64,000 nucleotides of DNA from Corynebacterium sp. MSK008 (GTDB lineage Bacteria > Actinomycetota > Actinomycetes > Mycobacteriales > Mycobacteriaceae). Numbering within the stretch: the stretch's first letter is position 1; each line of letters begins with the position of its first letter. Under the pieces are notes generated by a model. That model was not told where the DNA came from and did not search any database. It saw nothing but the letters and a program-made list of their open reading frames with translations. Location: NCBI RefSeq assembly GCF_030232585.1, contig NZ_JASPJX010000004.1, forward strand, positions 32,263-96,262, written 5' to 3'. The position numbers were made by a program, and so were the translations under genes. Below, one piece after another: positions 9,371-19,063 of the stretch.

Positions 9371-10807
9371 CTACAGGATGTCGCCCGGGGTGTAAGCGGC
9401 GGCCTGCGGATGCGCGTCGACAAGCTGTTGCACCCTCGCGAGCACCCGGTCCACCTGGGACTCGGCCGCGCCGATGAAAGCGTGGCGATCCGAAAGCGCC
9501 TCCTCCAACTGGGCCTGATCCAGCGGCAGGCGCTCGTCGGTGGCCAAACGCTCCACCAGGTTCTGCTCCGCGCCGCGCTCGCGCATGTCCAGCGCCATGG
9601 CCACCGCGTTTTCCTTGATCACCTCGTGCGCCGTCTCGCGGCCCACGCCGGCGCGCACGGACGCCATGAGGATGCGGGTGGTGGCCAGGAAAGGCAGGTA
9701 GCGGTCCAGTTCGCGGTTGATCATGGCCGGGAAGGCGCCGAACTCGTCGAGCACGGTGAGCATGGTCTCCAGCTGGCCGTCGATGGCGAAGAACGCGTCC
9801 GGCAGCGCCACGCGGCGCACCACGGAGCAGAACACGTCGCCCTCGTTCCACTGCTGGCCGGACAAATCCGCCACCATCGTGAGGTAGCCGCGCAAGATGA
9901 CCTGGAAGCCGCCGACGCGCTCGCAGGAACGCGCGTTCATCTTGTGCGGCATTGCAGAAGAGCCAACCTGGCCTTCCTTGAAGCCCTCGGTGACGGTCTC
10001 GTTGCCGGCCATGAGCCTAATAGTGGTCGCCAGCGAGGACGGGCCCGCGCCCAGCTGCACCAGCGAGGACACGACGTCGAAGTCGAGGGAGCGCGGGTAA
10101 ACCTGCCCCACCGAATCAAACACGCGGTCAAAGCCGAGGCCTTCGGCGATGCCCTGCTCGAGCTGGGACAGCTTCTTCTCGTCGCCGCCCATGAGGTCCA
10201 GCATGTCTTGCGCGGTGCCCATCGGACCTTTGATGCCGCGCAGCGGATACCGCTCCAACAGCTCATCAATGCGCTCGACCGCAACCAGGATCTCGTCGGC
10301 AGCGGAGGCGAAGCGCTTGCCCAGGGTGGTGGCCTGCGCCGCCACGTTGTGGGAACGGCCCGCCATGACCAGGGACTTGTACTCGCCGGCGCGGTTGCCC
10401 ACGGCCTTCAGCAGCGCGATCGCCTTGTCGCGGGTGAGCTCGAGGGCGCGACGCACCTGCAGCTGCTCCACGTTCTCGGTGAGGTCGCGCGAGGTCATGC
10501 CCTTGTGGATTTCCTCGTGGCCCGCCAGCGCGTTGAACTCCTCGATGCGCGCCTTCACGTCGTGGCGCGTAACTTTCTCGCGCTCAGCGATGGATTCCAG
10601 GTCAACCTGGTCGATGACCTTCTCGTAGTCGTCGATCGCGCCCGGCTCCACAGAAACACCGAGCTCTTGCTGCGCTTTTAGCACCGCGATCCAGAGCTGG
10701 CGCTCCAGGATGATTTTGTGCTCCGGGGCCCACAGGGTGGCCATCTCCGGGGAGGCGTAACGGTTACTCAAAACATTCGCGTTATTCGGCTTCACGGCAT
10801 TCATCAT
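9371..10807 (-). CDS. purB: Adenylosuccinate lyase
   Basis: PurB (478 residues) splits SAICAR and adenylosuccinate in purine synthesis. Family features are [12 protein letters not shown] at the start, [15 protein letters not shown], and the signature [15 protein letters not shown]. The start at 10807 is preferred because ATGA overlaps the purD stop by 4 bases, so translation is likely coupled; the adjacent ATG at 10804 is an alternative. Confidence 0.95.
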   Translation of the reverse strand: MMNAVKPNNANVLSNRYASPEMATLWAPEHKIILERQLWIAVLKAQQELGVSVEPGAIDDYEKVIDQVDLESIAEREKVTRHDVKARIEEFNALAGHEEIHKGMTSRDLTENVEQLQVRRALELTRDKAIALLKAVGNRAGEYKSLVMAGRSHNVAAQATTLGKRFASAADEILVAVERIDELLERYPLRGIKGPMGTAQDMLDLMGGDEKKLSQLEQGIAEGLGFDRVFDSVGQVYPRSLDFDVVSSLVQLGAGPSSLATTIRLMAGNETVTEGFKEGQVGSSAMPHKMNARSCERVGGFQVILRGYLTMVADLSGQQWNEGDVFCSVVRRVALPDAFFAIDGQLETMLTVLDEFGAFPAMINRELDRYLPFLATTRILMASVRAGVGRETAHEVIKENAVAMALDMRERGAEQNLVERLATDERLPLDQAQLEEALSDRHAFIGAAESQVDRVLARVQQLVDAHPQAAAYTPGDIL

Positions 10808-12051
10808 AGGGAGATGGCACCCTCGATCGCGGGACGGGCGATGTCCTTGCGGTAAAACGCCCCGGGAAGTTCAATCCCAGCCATGACCTCGTACGCCTCC
10901 GCCACGGCGTCCTCGAGCGTCGCACCCTGCCCGACGACGCCGAGCACACGGCCGCCAGACGCAACGTACTCGCCGTCCTCCAACGCAGTGCCGGCGTGCA
11001 GGACCTTTGTCGGATCGTCCAACGCCTCGCCGGTCACAACACCACCGGTCTTGGCGGCCTGCGGGTAGCCCTCGGCAGCCAGCACAACCATGGCGGCGAA
11101 CCCGTCGCGCCACTGCAACGGCTCAACCTGGTCCAGGCGGCCTTCCGCGACGGCGAGCAGCACGTCCGCCAGCGAGGTCTCCAGAAGCGACAGCACCGCC
11201 TGAGTTTCCGGGTCGCCGAAGCGGGCGTTGAACTCCACCACTGCCGGGCCCTGCGGCCCCCAAGCAGCGCCGATGTACAAAAGCCCCTGGTACGGGGTCC
11301 CGCGGCGCACCATTTCTTCCGCTACCGGGCGCGCAATCGCATCCACGATGGTCTGCACCCCATCCTCCGGCAGCCACGGCAGCGGCGCGTACGCACCCAT
11401 GCCACCGGTGTTGGGGCCCTCGTCGTTGTCGTAGGCGCGCTTGTGGTCCTGCGCGGGCAGCAGAGGCACCACCGTCTCGCCGTCCACCAGGCAGAATAGC
11501 GAGACCTCGGGGCCTTCCAAGAAGGATTCGAACAGCACCGGGTTGCCGGCCGCCAGCACCGCTTCCGCGTGCGCTTTCGCCTCGGCGCGGTCCTCGGTGA
11601 CCACCACGCCTTTGCCGCCTGCCAGGCCGTCGTCTTTGACCACGTAGCGCGGGCCGTACTCGTCCAGCGCGGCCTCAACGTCTTCCGGCTTCTCAACGCG
11701 GGCCGCCGACGCGGTGAGCACCCCCGCCGCGGCCATCACGTCTTTGGCAAACGCCTTGGACCCCTCGAGCTGCGCCGCGGCCTTCGTCGGGCCGAACACC
11801 GGCACGCCCGCTTCAATGAGCGCGTCCGCCGCACCCGCTACCAGGGGCACCTCCGGGCCGATCACCACAAGCTCTGCGTTGGTCTCGCGGGCCAATTCAA
11901 CGATGGCTTGGGGCGATGCGACGTCGACGGGACGTACCGTCGCTAAGCGGGACATGCCCGCGTTACCCGGTGCGACCGTGAGATCGTGGCCTTGCATTGC
12001 GTTGAGTAGGGCGTGTTCGCGGCCGCCCGAACCGATGACAAGGATGCGCAT
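10804..12051 (-). CDS. purD: Phosphoribosylamine--glycine ligase
   Basis: GARS (415 residues) joins glycine to phosphoribosylamine in purine synthesis. It starts [16 protein letters not shown] and has the ATP-grasp core and the PEVPLVAG and [11 protein letters not shown] motifs. The start at 12051 is fixed by this conserved N-terminus; a longer frame to 12303 lies antisense to the HIT gene and is not real. It is the first gene of the purD-purB pair. Confidence 0.95.
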   Translation of the reverse strand: MRILVIGSGGREHALLNAMQGHDLTVAPGNAGMSRLATVRPVDVASPQAIVELARETNAELVVIGPEVPLVAGAADALIEAGVPVFGPTKAAAQLEGSKAFAKDVMAAAGVLTASAARVEKPEDVEAALDEYGPRYVVKDDGLAGGKGVVVTEDRAEAKAHAEAVLAAGNPVLFESFLEGPEVSLFCLVDGETVVPLLPAQDHKRAYDNDEGPNTGGMGAYAPLPWLPEDGVQTIVDAIARPVAEEMVRRGTPYQGLLYIGAAWGPQGPAVVEFNARFGDPETQAVLSLLETSLADVLLAVAEGRLDQVEPLQWRDGFAAMVVLAAEGYPQAAKTGGVVTGEALDDPTKVLHAGTALEDGEYVASGGRVLGVVGQGATLEDAVAEAYEVMAGIELPGAFYRKDIARPAIEGAISL

Positions 12052-12082
12052 GGGGCCCAATTTACCGGTAGCGTCTGTAAGC

Positions 12083-12499
12083 ATGAGCACCGTATTCAGC
12101 AAGATCATCGCAGGCGACATCCCGGGCCGCATCGTGTACCAGGACGACACTGTCGCGGCCTTCCTCACCATCGAGCCGGTCGCGTACGGCCACACGCTGG
12201 TCGTGCCGGTCGAGGAGATCGACAAGTGGACCGACATCCCGGCCGAGCTGTGGTCGCACATGAACGAGGTCGCCCAAAACATTGGCGCGGTCATCGTGGA
12301 CAAGTTCGACGCGGAGCGCGCCGGCTACCTCATCGCCGGATTCGAGGTTCCGCATGCTCACATCCACGTCTTCCCCGCCAACGACATGTCGGGCTACACG
12401 CTGTCTAGCGCGATGCGCCACGACGAAACCGACGCAGCGAAGATGGACGCCGCCGCGGAAACCATCCGAGAAGCTCTTAAAGCGCAGGAAGCGAAATAG
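12083..12499 (+). CDS. HIT family nucleotide-binding hydrolase
   Basis: The 138-residue protein has the HIT motif HAHIHVFP (HxHxHxx) near residue 93 and begins [21 protein letters not shown], typical of Hint/HINT-like nucleoside phosphoramidate hydrolases. It is divergent from purD with a 31-base gap. Its last 23 bases overlap the 3' end of the histidine kinase gene on the other strand. Confidence 0.9.
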   Translation: MSTVFSKIIAGDIPGRIVYQDDTVAAFLTIEPVAYGHTLVVPVEEIDKWTDIPAELWSHMNEVAQNIGAVIVDKFDAERAGYLIAGFEVPHAHIHVFPANDMSGYTLSSAMRHDETDAAKMDAAAETIREALKAQEAK

Positions 12500-13853
12500 T
12501 AAACGTCGATCCCTCGCCCGGCGCGGTGGTCACTTTCACGGTGCCGCCGTGCGCCTCGATGAGGGATTTGGTGATGGCCAAGCCCAGCCCGGAACCGCCG
12601 GTGGCGCGGTTGCGGGAGGAGTCGGCGCGGTAGAAGCGCTCAAAGATGTGCTCCGCGTCCTTGGCTTCCATGCCGCAGCCGTTGTCGGCGACGTCGATGA
12701 CCACTCGGTCGAGATTTTTGCGGATGGTCACGGTGACCTCCGCGTCCGGGCCCGCGTGTTTGTAGGCGTTGGTGATCAGGTTCACCAGTACCTGGTGCAG
12801 CCGGTCCGGGTCGCCGTTGACCTGGGTGATATCCGGGGTGTCCTTGATAACTTCAACGGAGCGGTCTGGGAACGCGGCGTCGACAGTGCTCTTCGCGGAC
12901 AGCACCCACTCCAGCACGTCCATCGGCTTCTTCTCTAGGCGTGCACCTTCGGCGCGGGTGAGCGCCAGCAGGTCCTCCACCAGCAGCTGCATGCGGGCGG
13001 ATTCTTCGTCAATTTTGCCCAGGACCATGTCCGGGTCGTTCGCCATGCCTTTGCGGTACAGCTCTGTGTAGCCGCGCACGCTGGTCAGCGGCGTGCGCAG
13101 CTCGTGCGAGGCGTCCCCGACGAAGCGGCGCATCTGTTCCTCCTGGGTGCGGGCGTTGTCCAGGGAGTCCTGCAGCTTGGACACCATCGTGTTCATCGCG
13201 TAAGACAGACTGCCCACTTCGGTTTCGCGCGGCCACGCGGGCACGCGGCTGTCCGTCTCACCGTTGGCGATTGCCAAAGCGGTGTTCTCCACGATCTTCA
13301 GCGGCGCAAGCGCACGGGCCACCATATAGTTGGCGGCCACGCCGATGCCGAACAGCGCCAGCACACCCACGCCAGCTTCCACCCAGGCGAGCGCGCGCAG
13401 CATCTTCGCCTCGGTTTCCAGCGACTTGGCCACGTACTGCACCGTGCCGTCGGACTGCTGGTGCGCCATCGCCCGCCACTTCACGCCTTGGCCTTTGTCG
13501 TCGACGGACGGGATGGTGGTTGGTTGGTCCAGGCGCTCCACCTTCGAGTAGTCCGGCGGGTTCACAGATCCCCTGCGCGGCACCAGCTGGTCGTAGCCGG
13601 GGTACAGGGTGGCCTGGTTGAACTCGCTGGGCAGGCTCAGGATGTTGAACTGCCAGGCGGGGGTTTGCTGCGCCCACGTCGCCATGCCTTCGCGCAGCTG
13701 GTCGTCTGCGCGGTCGAACAGGAAGTAGCGCATGACAAAGTAGATCAGCACCGAGCTCAGCGCGATGCCGATCGTCGATGCGGCCATCACCACCGCGACA
13801 AGCTGTCGCTTGAGCGGCTTTTTCGACGGCGCCGTTAACACCGAATAGGGCAT
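12477..13853 (-). CDS. Sensor histidine kinase of an OmpR-type two-component system
   Basis: The 458-residue membrane kinase has a TM segment near residues 17-40, an extracytoplasmic sensor region, a second TM near 155-175 and a HAMP linker. The phospho-acceptor motif is HELRTPLTSVRGYTELYR, followed by the N box (NLITNAYKHAG), DNGCGM, the F box and GSGLGLAI. It lies 4 bases after the regulator gene, forming an operon. The position between purD/HIT and thrE matches the phosphate-starvation system PhoR-PhoS of C. glutamicum, so PhoS is the likely identity; this rests on remembered synteny. Confidence 0.85.
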   Translation of the reverse strand: MPYSVLTAPSKKPLKRQLVAVVMAASTIGIALSSVLIYFVMRYFLFDRADDQLREGMATWAQQTPAWQFNILSLPSEFNQATLYPGYDQLVPRRGSVNPPDYSKVERLDQPTTIPSVDDKGQGVKWRAMAHQQSDGTVQYVAKSLETEAKMLRALAWVEAGVGVLALFGIGVAANYMVARALAPLKIVENTALAIANGETDSRVPAWPRETEVGSLSYAMNTMVSKLQDSLDNARTQEEQMRRFVGDASHELRTPLTSVRGYTELYRKGMANDPDMVLGKIDEESARMQLLVEDLLALTRAEGARLEKKPMDVLEWVLSAKSTVDAAFPDRSVEVIKDTPDITQVNGDPDRLHQVLVNLITNAYKHAGPDAEVTVTIRKNLDRVVIDVADNGCGMEAKDAEHIFERFYRADSSRNRATGGSGLGLAITKSLIEAHGGTVKVTTAPGEGSTFTISLPAL

Positions 13854-13857
13854 GGGA

Positions 13858-14565
13858 CTACTGGCGCGGGGTGCGCAGCACGTAGCCGACGCCGCGGACG
13901 GTGTGGATCAGCTGCACGTCGCCGGTGTCCACTTTGCGGCGAAGGTAGGAGATGTAAGACTCGACGACGTTGCCGTCGCCGCCGAAGTCGTAGTGCCACA
14001 CGTTGTCCAGGATCTTCGCCTTGGACACCACGACCTCGGCGTTGAGCATGAGGTAGCGCAGCAGGTTGAACTCGGTGGGCGAAAGTTCCACGATCTCGCC
14101 GGCTTTGGTTACCTCGTGGGTGTCGTCGTTGAGCGTCAGGTCCGCGTAGCGCAGGGTGGTGTCTTCGTTGGCGTCTTCGCTGACGTTGCCGCGGCGCAGG
14201 ATCACGCGCAGGCGGGTGATCACTTCTTCGAGAGAGAACGGCTTGGTCACGTAGTCGTCCGCGCCGATGGTCAGGCCGTGGATGCGGTCTTCCACTGCAT
14301 CCTTGGCGGTGAGGAAGAGCACCGGAGCATCCAAGCCTTCGGCGCGCAGTTTGCTCAGCAGCTCGAAGCCGTCCATTTCCGGCATCATCACGTCGAGGAT
14401 GTAGGCGTCCGGCTTCCAGGAATGTGCGAGTTCGATGGCTGCGGGACCGGAGTTTGCGGTCTCCACCTCGAACCCTTGGAACTTCAGGGAAACAGTTAAC
14501 AGCTCCACGATGTTCGGTTCGTCGTCGACGACGAGGACCTTCAGGTTCTGCGAGTTGTCTGCCAT
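13858..14565 (-). CDS. OmpR/PhoB family response regulator
   Basis: The 235-residue protein has a receiver domain with phospho-acceptor Asp in YILDVMMPEMDG and the Lys in DDYVTKPF. A winged-helix DNA-binding domain follows (ELSPTEFNLLRYLM, VRGVGYVLR). ATG at 14565 follows GGAAAG at a suitable distance; an in-frame GTG at 14574 is a less likely start. It is the first gene of the pair with the kinase at 12477-13853 and is probably PhoR by position. Confidence 0.88.
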   Translation of the reverse strand: MADNSQNLKVLVVDDEPNIVELLTVSLKFQGFEVETANSGPAAIELAHSWKPDAYILDVMMPEMDGFELLSKLRAEGLDAPVLFLTAKDAVEDRIHGLTIGADDYVTKPFSLEEVITRLRVILRRGNVSEDANEDTTLRYADLTLNDDTHEVTKAGEIVELSPTEFNLLRYLMLNAEVVVSKAKILDNVWHYDFGGDGNVVESYISYLRRKVDTGDVQLIHTVRGVGYVLRTPRQ

Positions 14566-14703
14566 GTCAATCACTTTCCGTTTCGTTGCAACAAGATAGA
14601 GCGATTAAACCGCACGAGTCTGCACGTTTCCTGTACGTCCACTGAATGGCTCTCGCGGACTTCCCCCGAAATGCCTCCCCACAAAAGCGCCCCCAAAAAG
14701 AAT

Positions 14704-14779
14704 TGGAGCTGGAGACGGGACTTGAACCCGCAACCTACGGTTTACAAGACCGTTGCGCTACCAATTGCGCCACTCCAGC
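14704..14779 (-). tRNA. tRNA-Thr (anticodon TGT), CCA encoded
   Basis: On the minus strand the 7-bp acceptor stem GCTGGAG/CTCCAGC is followed by a D-arm (GCGC-AATTGGTA-GCGC), an anticodon stem ACGGT/ACCGT with loop CTTGTAA (anticodon TGT, Thr ACA codons), and a T-arm with loop TTCAAGT. The discriminator T is followed by an encoded CCA at 14706-14704. Confidence 0.95.
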
Positions 14780-14845
14780 AGTGAAGCAGAATCTTACACA
14801 CGCCCCGCACCTGCGACACAACTGGCTAACCGTTAGTGTGAGCGT

Positions 14846-16300
14846 GTGGCAGAAGGTAACTCATTGTGGGAGAGGATCTCCGGCTCCCGGCAGCGCGTGG
14901 CAACGATTGACGAGGCCCGCACGTCTCCGCCGCCGTCCGTCCTCGCACCCATTAACCTGGCAGATCCGGCTGAGGTCGCGGCGGTGATGAACATCGCGGC
15001 GCGCATCGGGGAGATCCTCATTGCGAACGCGACGACGTCCGCGGATGCGGCGAAGCAGATCCATACGGTGTGCTCGTCTTATGGCCTGCACTACGTGCAC
15101 GTGTCGATCACGGTGAACACGATCACGCTCAACACGATCATCGGCGTGGATCAGCGCACCCCGGTGAACGTGTTCCGTGTGGTCACGATGATCAGCGAGA
15201 ACTACCACAAGCTGCAGGAAGTGGACCGCCTGATCCGCTCGATCCGTTCCGGCGCGACGCCGCCGGAGATGGCGGAGCGGATCCTCAACGACATCGACAC
15301 CTCCCCGATCCCCCACCGCAACACCCGCAACCTCGCGGGCTGGACGGTGATGGGTTTCTTCGTGGCGATGCTGCTCGGCGGCGACCTTCTGATGATGACC
15401 GTCGGCGGCCTGACCGCGTTCCTCATCATGGGCTTCAACAAGCTACTTTCGCGCGGCGGCCTGCCCGCGTTTTTCCACAACGTCATCGGCGGCTTCCTTG
15501 CCACGGTCCCTGCGGCAATCACGTACGACTTCTCCGCGTCGATCGGCCGCACAATCGTGCCCAGTCAGCTCATTGCGACGGGCATCATCGTCCTTCTCGC
15601 GGGTTTGACGCTTGTGCAATCGCTTCTCGACGGCGTGACCGGCTCCCCCCTCAACGCTTCCGCCCGCTTCTTTTCCGCCATGCTGAACACCGGCGGCATC
15701 GTGGCCGGCGTGGCCAGCGGCGTGGCGGTATCAGAGATGGTGGGCATGCCCCTGCCGCCGATTGAGCTTCTCCCCGGCAGCGCCGCGTATTCGAACGCGT
15801 TGCTTACCGTGGTCGGCGGTGGCATGGCCGCAGCCGCGTTTGCCGTGTGCTGTTTCGCGGAGCGCGCCGCGATCATCTTGTCGTTTGTCACCGCCGCGCT
15901 CGGCTCCGCTTGCTACTACATCCTGCTCGCTCCGCTGGGCTTGGGCAGGCTGTCCGCAACCGCGGCCTGCGCCATCGTGGTGGGCCTCGTCGGTGGCCTG
16001 ATCTCTCGCCGCTTCCTGATCAACCCGGTGATCACGGCTGTGGCCGGCGTGACCCCGTTTTTGCCCGGTTCGTGGATTTACCGCGGCATGTACGCGCTGA
16101 TGAACGAGCAGCTTCTGCTTGGCATGATGAACTTGTTCACCGCTATCGGCACCTGCATGGCTTTGGCCGCGGGTGTGGTGTTCGGCGAGTGGGTTGCGCG
16201 CCGCATCCGCAGGCCGCAGCTGTATGTGCCGTATCAAGCGTTCAAACGCGCCGGCCGCTTCACCTTCGAGCAGCTGCTCAGGGTGCGGCGACGTCGGTAA
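14846..16300 (+). CDS. thrE: Threonine/serine exporter
   Basis: This is the ThrE family protein (484 residues, close to the C. glutamicum length), which exports threonine and serine using the proton gradient. A long hydrophilic N-terminal domain (DUF1212 type, residues ~40-170) carries the signature ITVNTITLNTIIG. About ten membrane segments follow. The start is a GTG at 14846 (VAEGNSLWERISG). It is followed by the conserved neighbour with the lysine-rich tail and otsA. A tRNA-Thr gene lies just upstream on the opposite strand, probably by chance. Confidence 0.92.
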   Translation: MAEGNSLWERISGSRQRVATIDEARTSPPPSVLAPINLADPAEVAAVMNIAARIGEILIANATTSADAAKQIHTVCSSYGLHYVHVSITVNTITLNTIIGVDQRTPVNVFRVVTMISENYHKLQEVDRLIRSIRSGATPPEMAERILNDIDTSPIPHRNTRNLAGWTVMGFFVAMLLGGDLLMMTVGGLTAFLIMGFNKLLSRGGLPAFFHNVIGGFLATVPAAITYDFSASIGRTIVPSQLIATGIIVLLAGLTLVQSLLDGVTGSPLNASARFFSAMLNTGGIVAGVASGVAVSEMVGMPLPPIELLPGSAAYSNALLTVVGGGMAAAAFAVCCFAERAAIILSFVTAALGSACYYILLAPLGLGRLSATAACAIVVGLVGGLISRRFLINPVITAVAGVTPFLPGSWIYRGMYALMNEQLLLGMMNLFTAIGTCMALAAGVVFGEWVARRIRRPQLYVPYQAFKRAGRFTFEQLLRVRRRR

Positions 16301-16353
16301 GCTCATCGCGTAGGATGAAAGCCCTTGACGCCTGATGGAAGAAGGAGAACGTA

Positions 16354-16713
16354 GTGCCACCCAAGATCACCGATTCGCGCCCAACCGCTGAGGCGATGCA
16401 CGCTGTTGAGGAGCAGACGGCTTCGGGTGCCCGTCGGATCGTGGCAACCTACGCCGAGGACTTCCTGGACGGCGTAACGCTGATGTCCATGTTGGGTGTT
16501 GCCCCGAAGGGCTTCGTGTACAAGCGTTACGTGGAGGATCTGGAGAAGGAGGCCGAGGAGGAAGCTCCGAAGAAGGCCACCAAGAAGAAGGCGACGAAGA
16601 AGAAGGCCACGAAGAAAAAGGCAAGCAAAAAGGCCACGAAGAAGAAGACCACGAAGAAGGCGTCCAAAAAGGCCACCAAGAAGTCGACGAAGAAGACTGC
16701 CAAGAAGGCCTAA
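16354..16713 (+). CDS. Small protein with lysine-rich histone-like tail
   Basis: The 119-residue protein has a compact N-terminal part (residues 1-65) and a C-terminal tail made almost only of K, T and A in KKATKKKATKK-type repeats. The tail resembles histone H1-like tails of actinobacterial DNA-binding proteins such as HupB, but the N-terminal part is not a recognisable HU fold. Nucleic-acid binding is inferred from the basic tail. It starts at a GTG preceded by AAGGAG and its stop codon abuts the otsA start with no gap, so the two are probably co-translated. Confidence 0.75.
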   Translation: MPPKITDSRPTAEAMHAVEEQTASGARRIVATYAEDFLDGVTLMSMLGVAPKGFVYKRYVEDLEKEAEEEAPKKATKKKATKKKATKKKASKKATKKKTTKKASKKATKKSTKKTAKKA

Positions 16714-17991
16714 ATGGGGGACAACGAGTTCGTCGTTGTGGCGAACCGCCTGCCGGTGGACAAGGTGGGAGACTCTTACGAGGTCTCCCCTGGCGGCCTG
16801 GTCGCCGCCCTCGCCCCGGTTTTGCGCGCCCGTGAGGGGTGTTGGGTGGGGTGGCCCGGCAATATCGGGGAAACACTCGAGCCGTTCGAGTTCGGCGGCA
16901 TCTCGCTTTTGCCGGTCTCCCTCGACCAGGACGATTTCGAGGGCTTTTACGAGGGTTTTTCCAACTCTGCGCTGTGGCCGCTCTACCACGACCTGATTGT
17001 CCAGCCGGAGTACAAGCAGGAATGGTGGGACCGCTACGTCGCAGTCAACCGCAAGTTCGCGGAGGCGACCGCTCACGCTGCTGCCGAGAACGCCACGGTG
17101 TGGGTGCAGGATTACCAGCTTCAGCTTGTCCCGGGGATGCTCAAGGCGATCCGTCCCGACGTGACCATCGGCTTTTTCCTGCACATCCCCTTCCCCGCCC
17201 CCGCGTTGTTCCAGCAGCTGCCGTGGCGCGAGGAGATCCTGGAGGGGTTGAAGGGCTGCGACCTGATCGGTTTTCAGCGCCACACCGATGAGGACAACTT
17301 CCGCCTGCTCACGGAGGACATCCGCACGGGCACTTTCCCTATTTCGATCGATTCGGGGGAGATCGCGACCGCGACAGACGAGCAGGTCAAAGCGTTACGC
17401 AGCGCCGTCGGCAGCCCGAGGCACCTGCTGCTCGGCGTGGACCGCCTGGACTACACGAAGGGTATTCTGCAGCGCCTGCTGGCCATCGAGTCGTTGCTGG
17501 AGGAGGGCAAGCTCTCCGACATCGCGTTTGTGCAGATTGCCACCCCGTCGCGTGAGCGCATTGAGCACTACCGCACTACCCGCAAGGATGTCGAGGAAGC
17601 GATCGGGCGCATCAACGGCCGCTTCGGCGAGGTGGGCCGTCCGATCGTGCACTACGTGCACCGCAGCGTGCCGAAAGAACACCTGGGCACCTTCTACGCC
17701 GCCGCGGACATCATGCTGGTCACCCCGTTCAAGGACGGCATGAATCTGGTGGCTAAGGAGTATGTGGCGGCCCACCCGGACGGGGACGGCGCGCTGGTGC
17801 TCTCCGAGTTCGCGGGTGCCGCCGTGGAGCTCGACCAGGCGTATTTGTGCAACCCGTTCGACCTGGAGTCCATCAAGGAGGCGATCCTCGAGGCCACCGA
17901 CCCGGACACGACGCGCATGCGCCACATGCACGACTGGGTGATGGAGCACGATGTGGCCGCGTGGGCGAAATCGTTCCTGGAGGAGCTGTGA
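16714..17991 (+). CDS. otsA: Trehalose-6-phosphate synthase
   Basis: This GT20 glycosyltransferase makes trehalose-6-phosphate from UDP-glucose and glucose-6-phosphate. Signatures are VVVANRLPV, WVQDYQLQLVPGMLK, GFFLHIPFPAP, LGVDRLDYTKGI and the HRSVPKEHL region. At 425 residues it is about 60 shorter than the usual ~485. A segment is missing between GFQRHTDEDNF and TGTFPISIDS, where relatives carry an extra loop of roughly 40 residues. The catalytic motifs are kept. It overlaps the lipoprotein gene by 4 bases (GTGA), in an operon with otsB. Confidence 0.93.
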   Translation: MGDNEFVVVANRLPVDKVGDSYEVSPGGLVAALAPVLRAREGCWVGWPGNIGETLEPFEFGGISLLPVSLDQDDFEGFYEGFSNSALWPLYHDLIVQPEYKQEWWDRYVAVNRKFAEATAHAAAENATVWVQDYQLQLVPGMLKAIRPDVTIGFFLHIPFPAPALFQQLPWREEILEGLKGCDLIGFQRHTDEDNFRLLTEDIRTGTFPISIDSGEIATATDEQVKALRSAVGSPRHLLLGVDRLDYTKGILQRLLAIESLLEEGKLSDIAFVQIATPSRERIEHYRTTRKDVEEAIGRINGRFGEVGRPIVHYVHRSVPKEHLGTFYAAADIMLVTPFKDGMNLVAKEYVAAHPDGDGALVLSEFAGAAVELDQAYLCNPFDLESIKEAILEATDPDTTRMRHMHDWVMEHDVAAWAKSFLEEL

Positions 17992-18371
17992 AGCGCGCTC
18001 TAGCAATCGTGCCACTGTTCGCCCTGGCCGCCTGCGCGCCCGCCCCCACGTGGCAGCTCGTCTCGCTGCGCACCAGCGAGGACCAGCCCGCCACTGAGAC
18101 ATCGGTTGCGCGCGTGCGTATCGACGACCAAAGGTTCACCGGCACCACCGGCTGCGCCGACGTGTCCGGCTCGTTCGAGGGCAAAGACACCATCACGCTG
18201 GAAAACATCACTCTCGGCGACCCGGGCGATTGCTCCGGCTGGGCCCGCTACACCCACGACCAGCTGGAACATCTCCTCACCGAGAACACGACCTTCCAGG
18301 TGTCCCGCCCCGCGGACTTCGAGATGATCCTCGTGGCAGAAACCGGCGAAACGCTAAGGCTGATGCGATGA
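17988..18371 (+). CDS. Predicted lipoprotein, META/HslJ-like, between otsA and otsB
   Basis: The 127-residue protein starts at a GTG overlapping the otsA stop. It has a lipoprotein signal (VKRALAIVPLFALAACAP, lipobox LAAC). The mature part (WQLVSL, FTGTTGCADVSGSFEG, then a C-terminal beta element) resembles META-domain proteins such as HslJ. A gene for a small secreted protein is found in this position in other corynebacteria. It overlaps otsB by 4 bases (ATGA). Whether it has a part in trehalose metabolism is not known. Confidence 0.75.
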   Translation: MKRALAIVPLFALAACAPAPTWQLVSLRTSEDQPATETSVARVRIDDQRFTGTTGCADVSGSFEGKDTITLENITLGDPGDCSGWARYTHDQLEHLLTENTTFQVSRPADFEMILVAETGETLRLMR

Positions 18372-19063
18372 GGCTGCTTGTTTGCCTGGATTTCGACGGC
18401 ACCCTCGCCGAGCTGGATCCTGACCCGTACGCAGTGCGCATCCACCCAGATGCGGAAGTCGCCATCCGTCGTCTCGCCGCCATCCCAGAAACGGAAGTGG
18501 CCATCCTCACCGGCCGCCACATCGAGGGCATTAAACAGGTCCTGCCCGCAGACCTCCCAGTCACCCTGATCGGCTCCCACGGCGCGGAGCCGGGGCCACT
18601 ACTTGGAAAAGAGGACCAAAATTACCTCGACCACATCGAAAACCAGCTAAAAACCTTCGCCACCGACGGCGCCTACGTGGAGGTCAAGCCCTATCAGCGC
18701 GTCCTCCATGTGGCGAAGGTGCAAAACCCCGACACCGCACAAGCCATCCTCGCCGCTGCAGACACCATCGACACCCATGGCCGCCCGAAAACGCACGGCC
18801 ACAACGTCGTGGAGTTTTCCGCGGTGGAGATAACTAAGGGCACCTGGCTCAACGCCTACAAGCAGGCCTTCGACCGCACCATTTTCGCCGGCGACGACGA
18901 CACGGACGAGCACGCGATGGCAGTGCTCGATGACACCGACCTCGGCATCAAGGTCGGCACAAAACCGTCGCGGGCCACCCGCCGGGTACCCGACGTCGAC
19001 GCCATGGCACAATTGCTCACCCAACTCGCCGACGAAAGGGAAGCATGGAGCGCCACGCGCTAG
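18368..19063 (+). CDS. otsB: Trehalose-6-phosphate phosphatase
   Basis: This HAD-superfamily phosphatase (231 residues) completes trehalose synthesis. The nucleophile motif is DFDGTLAE, motif II is AILTGR, and motif IV is FAGDDDTDEHA. It overlaps the upstream lipoprotein gene by 4 bases and the downstream esterase gene by 19 bases, all on one strand, so otsA-lipoprotein-otsB-esterase looks like one operon. Confidence 0.95.
   Translation: MRLLVCLDFDGTLAELDPDPYAVRIHPDAEVAIRRLAAIPETEVAILTGRHIEGIKQVLPADLPVTLIGSHGAEPGPLLGKEDQNYLDHIENQLKTFATDGAYVEVKPYQRVLHVAKVQNPDTAQAILAAADTIDTHGRPKTHGHNVVEFSAVEITKGTWLNAYKQAFDRTIFAGDDDTDEHAMAVLDDTDLGIKVGTKPSRATRRVPDVDAMAQLLTQLADEREAWSATR

Noticed and set aside
14707..14846. 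tRNA-Thr next to thrE as a threonine-sensing device
   Set aside because: The tRNA is on the opposite strand with its own normal structure, and no leader peptide or T-box is seen.
16560..16710. A histone or HU gene
   Set aside because: Only the tail is lysine-rich; the N-terminal 65 residues show no HU or histone fold, so only nucleic-acid binding can be suggested.
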